Source: an uncultured Peptococcaceae bacterium
GTDB taxonomy: Bacteria > Bacillota > Desulfotomaculia > Desulfotomaculales > Desulfallaceae
Direction: 5' to 3'
Length of the DNA stretch: 6,274 nucleotides
Assembly: GCA_913064925.1 (NCBI GenBank)
Contig: CAJYBN010000165.1
Location: 1 to 6,274, forward strand
Shown: one piece after another, positions 5,999-6,274 of the stretch
Numbering within the stretch: position 1 is the first letter of the stretch
How the letters are laid out: every line of letters starts with the position of its first letter
The notes under the pieces: generated by a model
Seen by the model: only the letters and a program-made list of their open reading frames with translations
What the model was told of the DNA's origin: nothing
Database searches by the model: none
Program-made: the position numbers and the translations under genes

Positions 5999-6274
5999 AT
6001 GTCGTTTTACCGCACGTACCAGGAAGCCGTAAATGTTTTTCCCTACCAGCCGCCGCTCCACCCTGAGCCGGGCGTGAAACCCGACCGGCCACAAAACCCT
6101 GACATGGAACCCGGCAAAACCAAGGTTGTGGGTAAAACTAAGAATACCATGGAAACGTTAAAGGAAATGGGTGCCACCCAAGTTCCCGAAATAAAGAGCA
6201 ACATTCATTGTTTAACCATTGTCGGCCAAATAGAAGGCCACCTAGTATTGCCGCCGCAGAACAAAACTACCAAG
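5999..6274 (+). CDS. tepA: TepA, ClpP-like serine protease (3' partial)
   Basis: Ninety-two codons are present and the gene runs off the window. Residues 67-92, with SNIHCLTIVGQIEGH (67-81) and LPPQNKTTK (84-92), are the characteristic start of the ClpP-fold domain of TepA (YmfB). The catalytic Ser and His lie beyond the edge and cannot be checked. In B. subtilis this protein was first named translocation-enhancing and later linked to breakdown of small acid-soluble spore proteins during spore outgrowth. The ATG is supported by GGAGAGG (5986-5992) 6 nt upstream; later ATGs at residues 36 and 51 lack such a site. The N-terminal part is variable and odd here: nine prolines fall within residues 15-38, followed by a Lys-rich linker. 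It follows a strong terminator, so it needs its own promoter or read-through. Confidence 0.9.
   Translation, partial: MSFYRTYQEAVNVFPYQPPLHPEPGVKPDRPQNPDMEPGKTKVVGKTKNTMETLKEMGATQVPEIKSNIHCLTIVGQIEGHLVLPPQNKTTK

Noticed and set aside
1..6274. CRISPR arrays, transposons, phage genes, toxin-antitoxin pairs or tRNA genes.
   Set aside because: No spaced direct repeats, terminal inverted repeats, transposase motifs or cloverleaf sequences were seen, and all genes fit a conserved chromosomal neighbourhood.

Overview
The window reads as a conserved chromosomal locus of an endospore-forming Firmicute. Two dipicolinate synthase genes, a ClpP-like TepA and a full-length RNase J occur together, and the moderate GC content with TTG starts and strong GGAGG-type ribosome sites fits a clostridial lineage such as the Desulfotomaculum/Pelotomaculum group. 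That lineage guess is inference from protein style and was not tested by a search. All genes lie on the + strand and the window is densely coding.

Layout: (1) 1-146, 3' end of dpaA; (2) 170-757, dpaB; (3) 804-1823, asd; (4) 1831-3057, dapG-type aspartokinase; (5) 3099-3983, dapA, with a corrected TTG start; (6) 3984-4230, the largest intergenic region, holding a weak hairpin terminator, a good sigma-A-type promoter and a leader of about 108 nt; (7) 4231-5895, RNase J, with its start corrected to the ATG; (8) 5896-5998, a strong intrinsic terminator overlapping a sigma-G-like promoter candidate; (9) 5999-6274, the first 92 codons of tepA, cut by the window edge.

The first five genes form one pathway. 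DapG phosphorylates aspartate, Asd reduces it to aspartate semialdehyde, DapA condenses that with pyruvate, and DpaA/DpaB oxidise the product to dipicolinic acid, the calcium-chelating solute of the spore core. The first three steps also feed diaminopimelate and lysine synthesis for the cell wall. RNase J is an RNA-turnover enzyme with its own promoter. TepA is a ClpP-fold serine protease linked in Bacillus subtilis to spore outgrowth. The order dpaA-dpaB-asd-dapG-dapA-RNase J-tepA matches the B. subtilis spoVFA-spoVFB-asd-dapG-dapA-rnjB-tepA order as I recall it.

I see no mobile element, CRISPR array, tRNA or rRNA gene, and no sign of a new multi-gene system. The points most worth a second look are regulatory (a sigma-G-like promoter before tepA and the RNase J leader) plus a J1-type active site in the gene that occupies the rnjB position.
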